The notes beneath the pieces are model-generated. The model had not been told where the DNA came from. It saw only the letters and a list, made by a program, of their open reading frames with translations, and did no database searches. The position numbers and the translations under genes are program-made. Below, piece by piece: positions 28,262 through 39,614 of a stretch of 64,000 nt of DNA (position 1 is the first letter of the stretch; each line of letters opens with the position of its first letter). Source of the DNA: Pseudomonas sp. HOU2 (GTDB taxonomy: Bacteria; Pseudomonadota; Gammaproteobacteria; Pseudomonadales; Pseudomonadaceae); the NCBI RefSeq assembly GCF_040729435.1, contig NZ_CP160398.1, positions 1,798,001 through 1,862,000 of the forward strand, read 5' to 3'.

Positions 28262-28789
28262 TCAGAGACGCAGGCGCCCGCCACGACTGCGTGCGGTTCC
28301 CAAGCCGTGCGGCAGAAGGCTGGAACGGGTGTGCGCGTGACAAATGGCGATAGCGAGGGCATCCGAGGCATCGATCTGCGGTTTGCTGGTCAGCTTGAGC
28401 ATGTGCATGACCATCATCTGCACCTGTTCTTTATTGGCAGCGCCGGTGCCGACCACGGCTTGCTTGACCTGGGTGGCGGTGTATTCGGCAATTTCCAGAC
28501 ATTCTTCGGCGCCTGCGACAATCGCCGCACCGCGAGCCTGCCCGAGCTTGAGCGCCGAGTCGGCGTTTTTCGCCATGAACACTTTTTCGATGCCCATGGT
28601 CACCGGGCCATAGGTCTGAATGATTTCACGCACGCCGCGATAAACGATTTGCAGCCGCTCATGCAGCTCGCCGGCGCCGGTACGGATGCAGCCCGAGGCC
28701 ACATAGATGCAGCCGCCGCGTCCGGTATCGCGAACAATCCCGTAACCGGTGATGCGCGAGCCGGGGTCGATACCCAGAATTAAAGTCAT
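28262..28789 (-). CDS. ruvC: Holliday junction endodeoxyribonuclease RuvC
   Basis: A 175-residue resolvase with an RNase-H-like fold. The first catalytic Asp is Asp7 in [13 protein letters not shown], and further acidic residues follow in IEKVF and the C-terminal [15 protein letters not shown] 28789 fits the family; the longer frame to 28912 reads through a REP doublet and is not coding. Confidence 0.96.
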   Translation of the reverse strand: MTLILGIDPGSRITGYGIVRDTGRGGCIYVASGCIRTGAGELHERLQIVYRGVREIIQTYGPVTMGIEKVFMAKNADSALKLGQARGAAIVAGAEECLEIAEYTATQVKQAVVGTGAANKEQVQMMVMHMLKLTSKPQIDASDALAIAICHAHTRSSLLPHGLGTARSRGGRLRL

Positions 28790-28823
28790 AACGCCTGCTG
28801 GTTCGAAATAACACAAAAACAAA

Positions 28824-28913
28824 TGTGGGAGCTGGCTTGCCAGCGATGACGGAGTGTCAGGCGCCATCATTGCCTGATGTGCCGACGCCATCGCTGGCAA
28901 GCCAGCTCCCACA
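28824..28913. repeat. REP doublet, family A, copy 3
   Basis: An inverted pair TGTGGGAGCTGGCTTGCCAG ... CTGGCAAGCCAGCTCCCACA fills the gap between yebC and ruvC. Confidence 0.85.
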
Positions 28914-28930
28914 TTGAATCGTAGTCGCTC

Positions 28931-29677
28931 TTAACCGAGCTGAGCGGCCACGTCTTCCGGAATGTCTGCGTTGGAGTAGACGTTCTGCACGTCATCCAGA
29001 TCCTCGAGCATGTCGATCAGCTTGAGCACCTTCTCCGCGCCTTCCAGATCCAGTTCGGCGCTGGTGGTCGGCTGCATGACGATTTCTGCGTCGTCGCCTT
29101 TGAACCCGGCCGCTTCCAGCGCGTTACGCACCGCATAGAAGCTGGTGAACGAGGTGAACACGTCGATCGAGCCGTCTTCATGGCTGACGACGTCGTCGGC
29201 ATCGGCTTCCAGCGCCGCTTCGGTCAGGGCGTCTTCGTCGACGCCCGGGGCGAAGCTGATCTGCCCCTTGCGCTCGAACAGGTACGCGACCGACCCGTCG
29301 GTGCCGAGGTTGCCGCCACACTTGCTGAATGCATGGCGGACGGCTGCAGCGGTACGGTTGCGGTTGTCGGTCATGCATTCGACCATCACCGCCACGCCAC
29401 CCGGGCCGTAACCTTCGTAAGTCAGCTCTTCAACGTTGTCCGCTTCGGTCGCACCGGCGCCACGGGCCACGGCGCGATCGATGATGTCGCGGCTCATGTT
29501 CGCGCCAAGGGCCTTGTCCAGGGCCAGACGCAGACGCGGGTTGGAACCCGGATCACCGCCGCCCTGACGGGCCGCAACGGTCAGTTCACGGATCCACTTG
29601 GTGAAGATCTTGCCTCTCTTGGCATCCTGACGTTCTTTGCGGTGCTTGATGTTCGCCCACTTGGAATGACCTGCCAT
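28931..29677 (-). CDS. yebC: YebC/PmpR-family regulator
   Basis: A 248-residue member of the YebC/PmpR family, starting [20 protein letters not shown] with the usual three-domain fold. The P. aeruginosa orthologue at the same place, between aspS and ruvC, is PmpR, a repressor of the PQS quorum regulator pqsR; related proteins also help ribosomes through polyproline stretches. Which applies here cannot be told from sequence. Confidence 0.93.
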   Translation of the reverse strand: MAGHSKWANIKHRKERQDAKRGKIFTKWIRELTVAARQGGGDPGSNPRLRLALDKALGANMSRDIIDRAVARGAGATEADNVEELTYEGYGPGGVAVMVECMTDNRNRTAAAVRHAFSKCGGNLGTDGSVAYLFERKGQISFAPGVDEDALTEAALEADADDVVSHEDGSIDVFTSFTSFYAVRNALEAAGFKGDDAEIVMQPTTSAELDLEGAEKVLKLIDMLEDLDDVQNVYSNADIPEDVAAQLG

Positions 29678-29765
29678 AACTCGCTCCGAATTCTCTTGAA
29701 ACGTTGCCCGCCCTGCTCACGCAGCGGCCAGCAAACAAAAAATCTCGACCTGCTCTCTATAGAAA

Positions 29766-29794
29766 GAAAAAAGGCGCATCCGAAGATGCGCCTT
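29766..29794 (-). terminator. Terminator after aspS
   Basis: The stem GGCGCATC-CGAA-GATGCGCC is followed on the minus strand by TTTTTT. It lies 11 nt beyond the aspS stop. Confidence 0.9.
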
Positions 29795-29804
29795 CAGGCC
29801 CGTC

Positions 29805-31580
29805 TTACTCAGCCTTTGGCGTTTCGCGCAAACGAATGTGCAGCTCGCGCAATGCCTTGGCATCCACCACACCCGGCGCTTGGGTCATAACGTCCGCAGC
29901 ACTCTGGGTTTTCGGGAAGGCGATCACTTCACGGATCGACTGGGCGCCGGTCATCAGCATCACCAGACGGTCCAGACCGAAGGCCAGACCACCGTGCGGC
30001 GGTGCACCGTACTTCAGCGCGTCAAGCAGGAAGCCGAACTTCTCTTCCTGTTCCGCTTCATTGATACCCAGCAGACGGAACACCGCTTGCTGCATTTCCT
30101 TGCGATGGATACGGATCGAACCGCCACCCAGCTCGGTACCGTTCAGTACCATGTCGTAGGCGCGGGACAGAGCGCCGGCCGGATTGGCTTCCAGCTCTTC
30201 AGGGGAGCACTTCGGTGCGGTGAACGGGTGGTGCAGCGCCGAGAAGCTGCCGTCGTCGTTCTCTTCGAACATCGGGAAGTCGACGACCCACATTGGCGCC
30301 CACTTGCAGGTCAGCAGGTCGAGGTCGTGGCCGAGTTTGATACGCAGCGCGCCCAGGGCTTCGCTGACGATCTTGGCCTTGTCGGCGCCGAAGAACACGA
30401 TATCGCCGTCAACCGCACCGACGCGATCGAGGATCACGTTCAGGTTGGTTTCAGGGATGTTTTTCACGATCGGCGATTGCAGACCATCAACACCGGCAGC
30501 GCGCTCGTTGACCTTGATGTACGCCAGGCCCTTGGCACCGTAGATGCCGACGAACTTGGTGTAGTCGTCGATCTGCTTGCGCGGCATGCTCGCCCCGCCT
30601 GGAACGCGCAGCGCGGCGATACGGCATTTCGGATCGTTGGCCGGACCGCTGAACACCTTGAATTCGACTTCTTTGAGTTGATCGGCAACGTCGACCAATT
30701 CCAGCGGGTTACGCAGGTCCGGCTTGTCGGAGCCGTAACGGCGCATGGCTTCTTCGAAGGTCATGTGCGGGAACTCGCCGAATTCCAGATCCAGCACCTC
30801 CTTGAACAGGTTGCGGATCATGCCTTCGGTCAGGCCCATGATGTCTTTTTCGTCGAGGAAGCTGGTCTCGATGTCGATCTGAGTGAACTCAGGCTGACGG
30901 TCGGCACGCAGGTCTTCGTCGCGGAAGCATTTGGCGATCTGGTAGTAACGGTCGAAACCGGCCACCATCAGCAGTTGCTTGAACAGCTGAGGCGATTGCG
31001 GCAGCGCGAAGAACGAACCGGCGTGAGTACGGCTCGGCACTAGGTAGTCGCGGGCGCCTTCCGGGGTCGCGCGGGTCAGAATCGGCGTTTCGACGTCGAG
31101 GAAGCCGTTCTCGTCGAGGAAGCGACGGATGCTGGTGGTCATGCGCGAACGCAGACGCAGCTTCTCGGCCATTTCCGGACGACGCAGATCCAGGAAGCGG
31201 TAGCGCAGACGGGTTTCTTCGCCGACGTCGGAGTATTCGTTGAGCGGGAACGGCGGGGTTTCCGACTCGTTCAGCACTTCCAGCTCGTAGCCCAGCACTT
31301 CGATCATGCCCGACGCCATGTTGGCGTTGGTCGCACCGGCCGGACGCAGACGTACCTTGCCGGTGATCTTCACCACGTATTCGCTGCGCACGCGATCGGC
31401 GGCGGCGAAGCTCTCGGCGCGATCCGGATCGAACACCACCTGAGCCAGACCATCACGATCACGGATATCGAGGAAAATCACCCCGCCGTGGTCGCGACGA
31501 CGGTGAACCCATCCGCAAAGGGTAATTTCCTGGCCTTCCAGGCTTTCGTTCAGTTGGCCGCAATAATGGCTGCGCATCAT
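29805..31580 (-). CDS. aspS: Aspartyl-tRNA synthetase
   Basis: A 591-residue class II synthetase, probably the non-discriminating bacterial type of Pseudomonas. It has an N-terminal OB fold ([18 protein letters not shown]), a GAD insertion and motif 3 [11 protein letters not shown] near the C-terminus. ATG 31580 ([13 protein letters not shown]) is the family start. The FmdB-like gene precedes it by 100 nt. Confidence 0.97.
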   Translation of the reverse strand: MMRSHYCGQLNESLEGQEITLCGWVHRRRDHGGVIFLDIRDRDGLAQVVFDPDRAESFAAADRVRSEYVVKITGKVRLRPAGATNANMASGMIEVLGYELEVLNESETPPFPLNEYSDVGEETRLRYRFLDLRRPEMAEKLRLRSRMTTSIRRFLDENGFLDVETPILTRATPEGARDYLVPSRTHAGSFFALPQSPQLFKQLLMVAGFDRYYQIAKCFRDEDLRADRQPEFTQIDIETSFLDEKDIMGLTEGMIRNLFKEVLDLEFGEFPHMTFEEAMRRYGSDKPDLRNPLELVDVADQLKEVEFKVFSGPANDPKCRIAALRVPGGASMPRKQIDDYTKFVGIYGAKGLAYIKVNERAAGVDGLQSPIVKNIPETNLNVILDRVGAVDGDIVFFGADKAKIVSEALGALRIKLGHDLDLLTCKWAPMWVVDFPMFEENDDGSFSALHHPFTAPKCSPEELEANPAGALSRAYDMVLNGTELGGGSIRIHRKEMQQAVFRLLGINEAEQEEKFGFLLDALKYGAPPHGGLAFGLDRLVMLMTGAQSIREVIAFPKTQSAADVMTQAPGVVDAKALRELHIRLRETPKAE

Positions 31581-31680
31581 GGTAGTGGTTTCGCTTCTCG
31601 TAATTCGAAATTCGGTGGAGATTCCGTCGCACTCAAGCACTGCGAAATCTCACGCGTGTCGTTCGACCAGGGTTTGAACC

Positions 31681-31902
31681 CTAGTCAGATTTGTCGCCAC
31701 CGGCCAGATTCTTCTTGGCTCCGGTCTTGAAATCGGTTTCGTACCAACCGCTGCCGCTGAGGCGAAAACCCGGCATGGACAGCTGTTTCTTGAGCTCTGG
31801 CGCCTGACAGGCAGGGCAGTCGACCAGCGGTGCCTCGCTGATCTTTTGAATGGCTTCCAACTGATGACCACAGGAAGCACATTGATAATCGTACATCGGC
31901 AT
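31681..31902 (-). CDS. FmdB-family zinc-ribbon protein
   Basis: A 73-residue protein with a zinc ribbon made by CASCGH (residues 8-13) and CPACQAPE (about 29-36), opening MPMYDYQC. FmdB-type proteins are widespread putative regulators of unknown function. It is commonly found just upstream of aspS in Pseudomonas. Confidence 0.88.
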   Translation of the reverse strand: MPMYDYQCASCGHQLEAIQKISEAPLVDCPACQAPELKKQLSMPGFRLSGSGWYETDFKTGAKKNLAGGDKSD

Positions 31903-32035
31903 GGGGGTGTCTCGGCGATCAGATTGCCACCGCGCGCAGGGCTTTGCGGCGAAAGAGCGGGATTATATCCATTAAATGCGGGCTGTGCAGCCGTAAGACT
32001 GCACAGCCCGCCACGTCATTTCAAGTATTGCCCGT

Positions 32036-32371
32036 TCAGGGCATGACGGCCGCCGGGGTATCCCGCAGGCCATTCATCACACACACCACCCGTACCAGAC
32101 CGCTGAAGTTTTTCACCCCGCCGTGACGCAGGTGCACCTGGCGGTCCACATGGGACAGCAGCGTGCTGACCGAGCAGCCATTGTGCCCGGCCATGTCACC
32201 GAGAATGTTCCAGTAAACCTGCTCGAGCCTCAAGCACGTGGCAAACCCGTTCAACCGCACTGATCTCGCCAGCGGCCGGATCAGCTCGAAGTCGAAATCG
32301 CTGACAAACGGATCAACCTTCAGAGCCTGCTGCGAAACGCCATGTTCGCTTTGCCTGTCTGCACCCACCAT
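32036..32371 (-). CDS. Ribbon-helix-helix domain protein (RHH_4 type)
   Basis: A 111-residue protein whose C-terminal half (RLEQVYWNILGDMAGHNGCSVSTLLSHVD) resembles the RHH_4 domain, a small DNA-binding fold. The start follows AAAGGAGTGTCAGCGAT. It may act as a transcriptional repressor. Its target is unknown, and no operator is obvious nearby. Confidence 0.7.
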   Translation of the reverse strand: MVGADRQSEHGVSQQALKVDPFVSDFDFELIRPLARSVRLNGFATCLRLEQVYWNILGDMAGHNGCSVSTLLSHVDRQVHLRHGGVKNFSGLVRVVCVMNGLRDTPAAVMP

Positions 32372-32558
32372 ATCGCTGACACTCCTTTGTCATCGCTGCT
32401 TTTATAAAGACAACATCCTGTGCCTTCATAAAAACGCAGACGCAGAGCCAGCGCCAGATGACTAGTTGCCCAGCAACGTAGGATAAGCCGACATGTTCAG
32501 TAAGATTTGAAACAGCACGCGGACATCCATTACCCCCGGATATCCGCGCACCGGATTA

Positions 32559-33029
32559 TCAGGCCTCGAGCAACGCGCGCAGCATCCACGCGGTCTTCTC
32601 GTGTACTTGCATGCGCTGGGTCAGCAGGTCGGCCGTCGGCTCGTCACTGACTTTGTCCAGCAACGGGAAGATGCCGCGAGCGGTGCGCGTGACCGCTTCC
32701 TGGCCGTCGACCAACTGCTTGATCATGTCCTCGGCACTTGGCACGCCGACTTCTTCTTTAATAGAGGAGAGACGCGCGTAAGTCGCGTAGGCCCCCGGCG
32801 CCGGAAAACCCAGAGCTCGGATGCGCTCGGCGATCAGATCCACCGCCAGCGCCAGCTCGTTGTATTGCTCTTCGAACATCAGATGCAGGGTCCTGAACAT
32901 GGGACCTGTGACGTTCCAGTGGAAGTTATGGGTTTTCAGATACAGCACATAGGTGTCCGACAGCAGCCGCGACAGCCCCTCGACGATGGACTTGCGGTCT
33001 TCTTCACTGATACCGATATCGATTGCCAT
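32559..33029 (-). CDS. dps: Dps/ferritin-like DNA-protection protein
   Basis: A 156-residue Dps-family protein. The ferroxidase ligand motif [25 protein letters not shown] is at about residues 33-57, with conserved His, Asp and Glu. Dps dodecamers store iron and protect DNA under oxidative stress and starvation. The start follows a strong GGGGG ribosome site. The equivalent gene lies here in P. aeruginosa. Confidence 0.9.
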   Translation of the reverse strand: MAIDIGISEEDRKSIVEGLSRLLSDTYVLYLKTHNFHWNVTGPMFRTLHLMFEEQYNELALAVDLIAERIRALGFPAPGAYATYARLSSIKEEVGVPSAEDMIKQLVDGQEAVTRTARGIFPLLDKVSDEPTADLLTQRMQVHEKTAWMLRALLEA

Positions 33030-33339
33030 GTTTACCCCCTAAGGCGATTGAATTCATCCAACAGGTGCAGCCCCACTCTAGCAAGGCAGCCGCCACCTCG
33101 CAGCCGGCAATCTTCACTCACCGTGCGACAAATCGACCGGGCCGGTGCCGCTGGCCGGGGTAATTTGAGTCGCTGCAGGCTTTGCTGTTAAATAGGCAGT
33201 GTGTCGCTACGCCCCGTTTTTCGGGGGTGTCGCGCATAGGCTGATGCCGGGCACGTGTCCAACGCCTCTTTATTGTTCCGAAGCGAACCGTGCGCCTTCA
33301 GCTCTTCCTTGTGAGCCGTCATAACGTGAGCCAATCAAA
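33030..33339. other. Divergent intergenic region between dps and the membrane cold-shock gene
   Basis: A 310-bp gap between divergent stress genes. No gene or REP is seen. Promoters for both directions must lie here; a possible -10 (TTAAAT, about 33188) can be seen on the plus strand, but no regulator site is convincing. Confidence 0.4.
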
Positions 33340-33942
33340 ATGTTGAAGATCGTCCACCTGCTAATGGGCGCAGCGGCCTTGCTGCTGTCGTTCATACCTA
33401 GCTTGAAATCCGAAGCCGTTCCTTACCTGCAACAACCCGATGCACTTTACCTGGCCTTTTTCGGCCTGCTGAACCTGGTCATCGCTCCAGTGATTCCTTA
33501 CTGGAACAAAGGCCCGCGCCAGCATCTGCAAAATCTGGTCAGCGCTCTTCTCGTGCTGACTGTCGTCCTGCAAACCCTGACCCTGATCGCACCGATGCCA
33601 GTCATCGCCGGTCAACCTGCCGTGTTGTTCAGCCTGGTGATCGCCCTGGTTGCCGTGGTTGTGCATCTGGCTGTGAGCTTCTACAAATCTTCACCGGCTG
33701 CCGCACCTGTCAGCTATGACATGAGCAATCGTGATACCGGTACCGTCAAGTGGTTCAACACCTCCAAGGGCTTCGGCTTTATCTCCCGGGATTCCGGCGA
33801 TGATATTTTCGTGCACTTTCGTGCAATCCGTGGCGAAGGCCACCGCGTACTGGTCGAAGGCCAGCGCGTGGAGTTCTCGGTGATGAACCGGGACAAAGGC
33901 CTGCAAGCCGAGGACGTGATCGCCGCCCTGCCGCGTCGCTGA
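33340..33942 (+). CDS. Membrane-anchored cold-shock domain protein
   Basis: A 200-residue fusion. Residues 1-125 form about four hydrophobic helices ([62 protein letters not shown]). After a short linker comes a complete cold-shock domain (about 132-198) with RNP1 KGFGFI and RNP2 IFVHF. The topology would place the nucleic-acid-binding domain at the membrane, presumably on the cytoplasmic side. The family recurs at this locus in Pseudomonas. The function is unknown; localisation of mRNA to the membrane is one possibility. Confidence 0.85.
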   Translation: MLKIVHLLMGAAALLLSFIPSLKSEAVPYLQQPDALYLAFFGLLNLVIAPVIPYWNKGPRQHLQNLVSALLVLTVVLQTLTLIAPMPVIAGQPAVLFSLVIALVAVVVHLAVSFYKSSPAAAPVSYDMSNRDTGTVKWFNTSKGFGFISRDSGDDIFVHFRAIRGEGHRVLVEGQRVEFSVMNRDKGLQAEDVIAALPRR

Positions 33943-33953
33943 TCCAGGGTAAT

Positions 33954-33991
33954 AAAAAACCGCGAGCAGCCAGGCTGATCGCGGTTTTTTT
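33954..33991. terminator. Bidirectional terminator between convergent genes
   Basis: AAAAACCGCGA...TCGCGGTTTTTTT forms an 8-bp stem flanked by A-run and T-run, serving both the cold-shock fusion (plus) and slyX (minus). Confidence 0.85.
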
Positions 33992-34015
33992 ATGCCTGCA
34001 CAAACGTGCCTGGCA

Positions 34016-34222
34016 TCAGTAATGCGGCGGTGGCGCCTCTTCCTCGAAAGAGTCGAACTGCCCGACCATCTCTTCCTGACGCTTGAGCAAGGCGGCCATC
34101 TGCAGCTGCAGGCGCTCGATCACCCGCTGCTGCGCCACCAGTTCGTCGTTCAATGCCTGAATGGTGTCGTCCTGGAAGGCCAGACGACTTTCCAGATCGG
34201 TAACGCGTTCTTCAAGGTTCAT
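34016..34222 (-). CDS. slyX: SlyX protein
   Basis: A 68-residue, almost entirely coiled-coil protein ([23 protein letters not shown]) ending in the Pro-rich PPPHY tail typical of SlyX. The function is unknown. It is 3 nt from the HIT gene and co-transcribed. Confidence 0.9.
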   Translation of the reverse strand: MNLEERVTDLESRLAFQDDTIQALNDELVAQQRVIERLQLQMAALLKRQEEMVGQFDSFEEEAPPPHY

Positions 34223-34225
34223 GGT

Positions 34226-34696
34226 TCAGCTCTCCAGAAACGTGAAGTGTTCGGTCAACACCAGTCGCAACCGCTCACGAATGGCCGCTACCTGCTCGGC
34301 GCTGTAGGGCTTTGCCGGATGTTTGCCCCAGACTGGCGCCGGCCATGCCGCATCGTCACGCTTGCGCACGATCACATGCATGTGCAGTTGGCTGACGACG
34401 TTGCCCAGCGTTGCGACGTTCATCTTGTCAGCGTCGAACAAGTCCTTGAGCAACTCGGCCAGCGCGGTGGTTTCCTGCCACAACTGCTGCTGGTCGGCGA
34501 CATCCAACTGAAACAACTCGCTGATATCGTCGCGGCGTGGCACCAGGATGAACCACGGGTAATTGGCATCGTTGGACAACAGCAGCCGGCAGAGCGGGAA
34601 GTCGCCGATGGTCAGGGTGTCCTGTTGAAGTCGTGAATCTAAAGCAAACACTGCATGCACTCCCGGCTGATCTACACAATTCAGCTTAGCGGCCAT
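34226..34696 (-). CDS. HIT-domain nucleotide-binding protein
   Basis: A 156-residue histidine-triad protein. The motif reads SQLHMHVIVR, so the first His of the canonical H-x-H-x-H is Gln, while the catalytic central positions are kept. Such proteins are nucleotidyl hydrolases or transferases. ATG 34696 (MAAKLNCVD) is preferred because the upstream part of the frame (to 34771) is Arg-rich and unlike the family. Confidence 0.85.
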   Translation of the reverse strand: MAAKLNCVDQPGVHAVFALDSRLQQDTLTIGDFPLCRLLLSNDANYPWFILVPRRDDISELFQLDVADQQQLWQETTALAELLKDLFDADKMNVATLGNVVSQLHMHVIVRKRDDAAWPAPVWGKHPAKPYSAEQVAAIRERLRLVLTEHFTFLES

Positions 34697-35535
34697 CCCG
34701 ACGGGCGACGCACCAAGCGACAGGCAGGCAGCATACCTGCGAATGCGCCGGGGTTCACGAAGCCAGCCCACTCAGGCCCTTGCAAGAGGCATTCATACGG
34801 ACCGTGCACCATCACAGCGCCAGGTTTGCCCTCGAGCACGAACAAATGCCCGAGACGCCCAGATCAACCCGACAGCAGAGTGACCACACACTGTATGAAT
34901 CCGGTACAGCCCGTAAATTTTTTGCACCAAAAGCGCACAGTGCGTCTACGCTCAGTGCGTCGGGCATCCGCCAAATACTCACTTATGGGGTGAACCGGTA
35001 ACGTTTTTGGTTGTCACGCCACCCTTCGAACGTGACAACACGATGTAAAGGTATGCGTCAAGCCCCTGATACAAAAGGGCTTGAACCCCCGTTTTTATGA
35101 GGTTTTTACGGCTACAGGCGGGTGTTCAGAAAAATAAACGTGGCAACCCTGCACTTTGTGCACGCTTGTTGCATTCAGACACACATGGTCTATAAGCGCA
35201 GCACGTGAAGTGGCAGCTTGAGACCAACCAAATACGGTGGCAGGGTTGCCCCAATGGAGATTCAAGTGTTTTGCCAGGGACTCTTTTTTACCGATGCAAA
35301 AAGGCCCAGAAACAGCGATAAAGTTGTCAGCCCGGCTGCATGGGTAATGTGAATTTGCGACATCGACCAAGCTATTTGCGACCTCGTCGTAAAGAACATG
35401 AAAGGTTGTATGTGCAAGTATCGCCAACAATGTCGGCGTGATATAAGTTTGCGCCGACACAAAAAGAAAGAGCCGCCCAGATAATAAAACAGGTGGGACG
35501 GCAGTACTCTTCTAAAACCAAAGGAGCAAATCACG
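34697..35535. other. Long regulatory/intergenic region upstream of oprD
   Basis: Some 840 bp without a convincing gene. It holds an inverted repeat TTGTCACG/CGTGACAA at 35011-35018 and 35031-35038, and a second perfect 11-bp inverted repeat GGCAACCCTGC (35142-35152)/GCAGGGTTGCC (35240-35250). It ends with the OprD ribosome site AAAGGAGCAAATCACG. Minus-strand frames at 35095-35460 and 35262-35558 lack coding character. Confidence 0.5.
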
Positions 35536-36885
35536 ATGCGCGTGATGAAGTGGAGCACAATCGCACTGGCAGTTGCAGCAGCAGCCAGTACTCAGTTGGC
35601 TACGGCCGCCCCGTTTGTAGATGACCAGGCAGAAGCCAAAGGTTTTGTTGAAGGCGCGAAACTCACCGAGACGTTGAAGAACTACTACTTCAACCGCGAC
35701 AACAAGAACGGTGGCCACGACCAGAAAGACTGGACCCAGGGCTTTCTCGGTAACTTCACTTCCGGTTACACCCAAGGCACCGTAGGCGTCGGTATCGATG
35801 CATTCGGTTACCTCGCGGTCAAGCTGGATGGCGGTGATGGTACTACCGGCACTGGCAACATGAGCCGTAGCGACACCGTCAAGGCCAACGGTTATGCCCA
35901 CGACGTTAACGACAGCCAAGGCAAAGCCGGCGCAGCCGTTAAATTCCGCATCTCCAAAACCGAGCTGAAATTCGGCGACATGCAGCCAAGCACCGCTCCG
36001 GTATTCGCTGTTGGCGGCTCCCGTATCCTTCCGCAAACTGCCACTGGTTTCCAGTTGCAGAGCAGCGAAGTCAAAGATCTGGACCTCGAAGCGGGTCACT
36101 TCTACTCGGCTACCAGCCAGGACAAAAACGCTCGTGAAGGCGGCCTTTACGCCACCTACGCGGGTGTTGAAGCCAAAAACATCGACTACTTCGGTGGCAA
36201 ATACGGCATCACTGACAACCTGACTGCATCGCTGTACGGCGCCAAGCTGGAAGACATCTGGAACCAGTACTACGCCAACGTGAACCTCACTACCCCGTTT
36301 GGTGGTGACACTTCGCTGAACACCGACTTCAACATCTACCGCACCACCGACACCGGCAGCGCCAAAGCGGGCGACATCAGCAACACCGCCTTCTCGCTGG
36401 CAACCGCCCTGTCGTTCCTGAAGGCACACACCTTCACCCTGGCCTTCCAGAAGGTCAACGGCGACACCCCGTTCGACTACATCGGCGTGGGCAAGAACAA
36501 CCGTGGTGGCGACTCGATCTTCCTCGCCAACTCCATCCAGTACTCCGACTTCAACGGTGCAGGCGAGAAATCCCTGCAAGCCCGTTACGACCTGAAAATG
36601 GCCGAGTACGGCGTTCCTGGCCTGAGCTTCATGGTTCGTTACGTTAAAGGTTGGGATATCGACGGTACCCACACTCCCGCGGGTAGCGCTTACGCCGGCC
36701 TGTACGGTGAAGACGGTAAACACCACGAAACCAACTTCGAAGCCAAGTACGTTGTTCAGTCTGGCCCAGCGAAAGATCTGTCCTTCCGCATCCGTCAAGC
36801 CTGGCACGTTGCTAACGCTGACGAAGGCGAAGGCGACGTTAAAGAGTTCCGCCTGATCACCGAATACCCACTGAACATCCTGTAA
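35536..36885 (+). CDS. oprD: OprD-family outer-membrane porin
   Basis: A 449-residue porin: signal peptide ending at ATAA-PF (about residue 25), then an 18-stranded barrel with family landmarks NYYFNRD, DWTQGFLGNFTSGYTQGTVG, GGSRILPQTATGFQLQSSE, FDFNIYR-like strands and a C-terminal EYPLNIL ending in a hydrophobic residue. OprD proteins take up basic amino acids and peptides; in P. aeruginosa OprD also admits carbapenems. The match along the chain and its position beside HIT/slyX support the true OprD subfamily, although pseudomonads carry many paralogues. Confidence 0.88.
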   Translation: MRVMKWSTIALAVAAAASTQLATAAPFVDDQAEAKGFVEGAKLTETLKNYYFNRDNKNGGHDQKDWTQGFLGNFTSGYTQGTVGVGIDAFGYLAVKLDGGDGTTGTGNMSRSDTVKANGYAHDVNDSQGKAGAAVKFRISKTELKFGDMQPSTAPVFAVGGSRILPQTATGFQLQSSEVKDLDLEAGHFYSATSQDKNAREGGLYATYAGVEAKNIDYFGGKYGITDNLTASLYGAKLEDIWNQYYANVNLTTPFGGDTSLNTDFNIYRTTDTGSAKAGDISNTAFSLATALSFLKAHTFTLAFQKVNGDTPFDYIGVGKNNRGGDSIFLANSIQYSDFNGAGEKSLQARYDLKMAEYGVPGLSFMVRYVKGWDIDGTHTPAGSAYAGLYGEDGKHHETNFEAKYVVQSGPAKDLSFRIRQAWHVANADEGEGDVKEFRLITEYPLNIL

Positions 36886-36910
36886 TTGTCAGTGGTTAGT
36901 TTCGAAGCAT

Positions 36911-36942
36911 AAAAAAGGCCCATCTTCGGATGGGCCTTTTTT
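36911..36942 (+). terminator. Terminator of oprD
   Basis: AAAAAAGGCCCATC-TTCG-GATGGGCCTTTTTT: a perfect 10-bp stem with a TTCG tetraloop and T-run, 25 nt after the stop. Confidence 0.93.
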
Positions 36943-36961
36943 ATTGCCTGTCACTTGTAAT

Positions 36962-36989
36962 AAATGCCTGACCAGCAAGTCAGGCATTT
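36962..36989. terminator. Second hairpin, possible terminator for the mscS-type gene
   Basis: A perfect 11-bp inverted repeat AAATGCCTGAC/GTCAGGCATTT with a 6-nt loop lies 13 nt beyond the minus-strand channel gene, with a short T-rich tail on that strand. Confidence 0.6.
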
Positions 36990-37002
36990 AATTAGCAACC
37001 TA

Positions 37003-37845
37003 TCATTGTGTTGCCGATTCCTGAACCACACGAATTACGCGCTGTGGAAACGGAATATCAATACCGGCAGTCTTTAAACGATCACGCGACTGTTCGTTAA
37101 ACATGAACATCACATCCCAATAGTCTGCAGTTTTAACCCAGACTCGCAGGGAAACCGTGATCGAACTGTCACCCAATGTCGAAATGACTGCTTGTGGCGC
37201 AGGGTCCTGCAACACGCGCTCATCCTTGGCCAGATCCAGCAGCACTTGACGGGCCTTCTGCAGATCCGCTTCGTAATCCACACCCACGTCGAACACCACT
37301 TTGCGGGTTGGCTGACGGTTGGTGTTGGTGATGATGCCGTTCGAAAGATTGCCATTCGGGACGATGATGGTCTTGTTGTCACCGGTACGCAGCACGGTGT
37401 GGAAAATCTGGATGCTGTCGACCGTACCCGCCACGCCTTGCGCTTCGATCCAGTCACCGATACGGAATGGACGGAACAGCAAAATCAACACGCCGCCGGC
37501 GAAGTTCGCCAGGCTGCCTTGCAACGCCAGACCGATGGCCAGGCCGGCAGCACCGATCGCAGCCACGAACGAGGTGGTTTCCACGCCGATCATCGAGGCG
37601 ACGCTGACGATCAGCAACACCTTGAGGATGATGTTCGCCAGACTGCTGATGAAGCCTTGCAGCGCCAGGTCGGCATTGCGCAGGGCCAGCAGACCGCCGA
37701 GTTTTTGCGTGACCTTGTTGATCAGCCACCAGCCAATGGCCAGGGTAATCACCGCCAGCAGCACGCGACTGCCGTATTCCATGATCATTGGAATCCACGC
37801 CTGGGACGCCTTGACCAGGTTGTCTACCTCAGCATTCAAATCCAT
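37003..37845 (-). CDS. Small-conductance mechanosensitive channel (MscS)
   Basis: A 280-residue MscS-family channel: three transmembrane helices (about residues 20-40, 62-82 and 90-115), the pore helix being the Ala/Gly-rich AAIGAAGLAIGLALQGSLANFAGG, then the beta domain with FRPFRIGDWIE and a cytoplasmic cage. It releases solutes on osmotic downshift. Its length is close to E. coli MscS (286). Confidence 0.93.
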   Translation of the reverse strand: MDLNAEVDNLVKASQAWIPMIMEYGSRVLLAVITLAIGWWLINKVTQKLGGLLALRNADLALQGFISSLANIILKVLLIVSVASMIGVETTSFVAAIGAAGLAIGLALQGSLANFAGGVLILLFRPFRIGDWIEAQGVAGTVDSIQIFHTVLRTGDNKTIIVPNGNLSNGIITNTNRQPTRKVVFDVGVDYEADLQKARQVLLDLAKDERVLQDPAPQAVISTLGDSSITVSLRVWVKTADYWDVMFMFNEQSRDRLKTAGIDIPFPQRVIRVVQESATQ

Positions 37846-37920
37846 CTTCCATCTCCTGATGTCCGGCTACCCGGGCTGTAAAAATCAGCGGCAGAAACCC
37901 GCCAGGTATACATAAAACAA

Positions 37921-38009
37921 TGTGGGAGCGAGCTTGCTCGCGAAGGCGGTGTGTCAGTCAACTCATGGCTGAATGACATACCGCTTTCGCGAGCAAGCTC
38001 GCTCCCACA
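37921..38009. repeat. REP doublet, family C (GGGAGCGAGCTTGCTCGCGAA), copy 1
   Basis: TGTGGGAGCGAGCTTGCTCG and its inverted partner flank a spacer between mscS and yajQ. The stem is GCGAGC-TT-GCTCGC. A related G-rich variant pair is at 44002-44093. Confidence 0.85.
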
Positions 38010-38025
38010 GATCATCTGACCGGAC

Positions 38026-39569
<1,544 letters not shown>

Positions 39570-39614
39570 GCAGCGGCTACGCTGCCCACTTGTTCCTTTG
39601 CTGCGATAAACCTG

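Noticed and set aside
28790..28912. Upstream extension of ruvC to 28912
   Set aside because: The added codons translate a REP doublet; all RuvC proteins begin at [14 protein letters not shown] sequence.
35095..35460. 121-codon minus-strand frame upstream of oprD
   Set aside because: No recognisable motif, irregular composition and no good ribosome site. Part of it contains an arm of the inverted repeat. Treated as non-coding.
35262..35558. 98-codon minus-strand frame overlapping the oprD start
   Set aside because: It overlaps the OprD ribosome site and signal peptide antisense and has no family resemblance.
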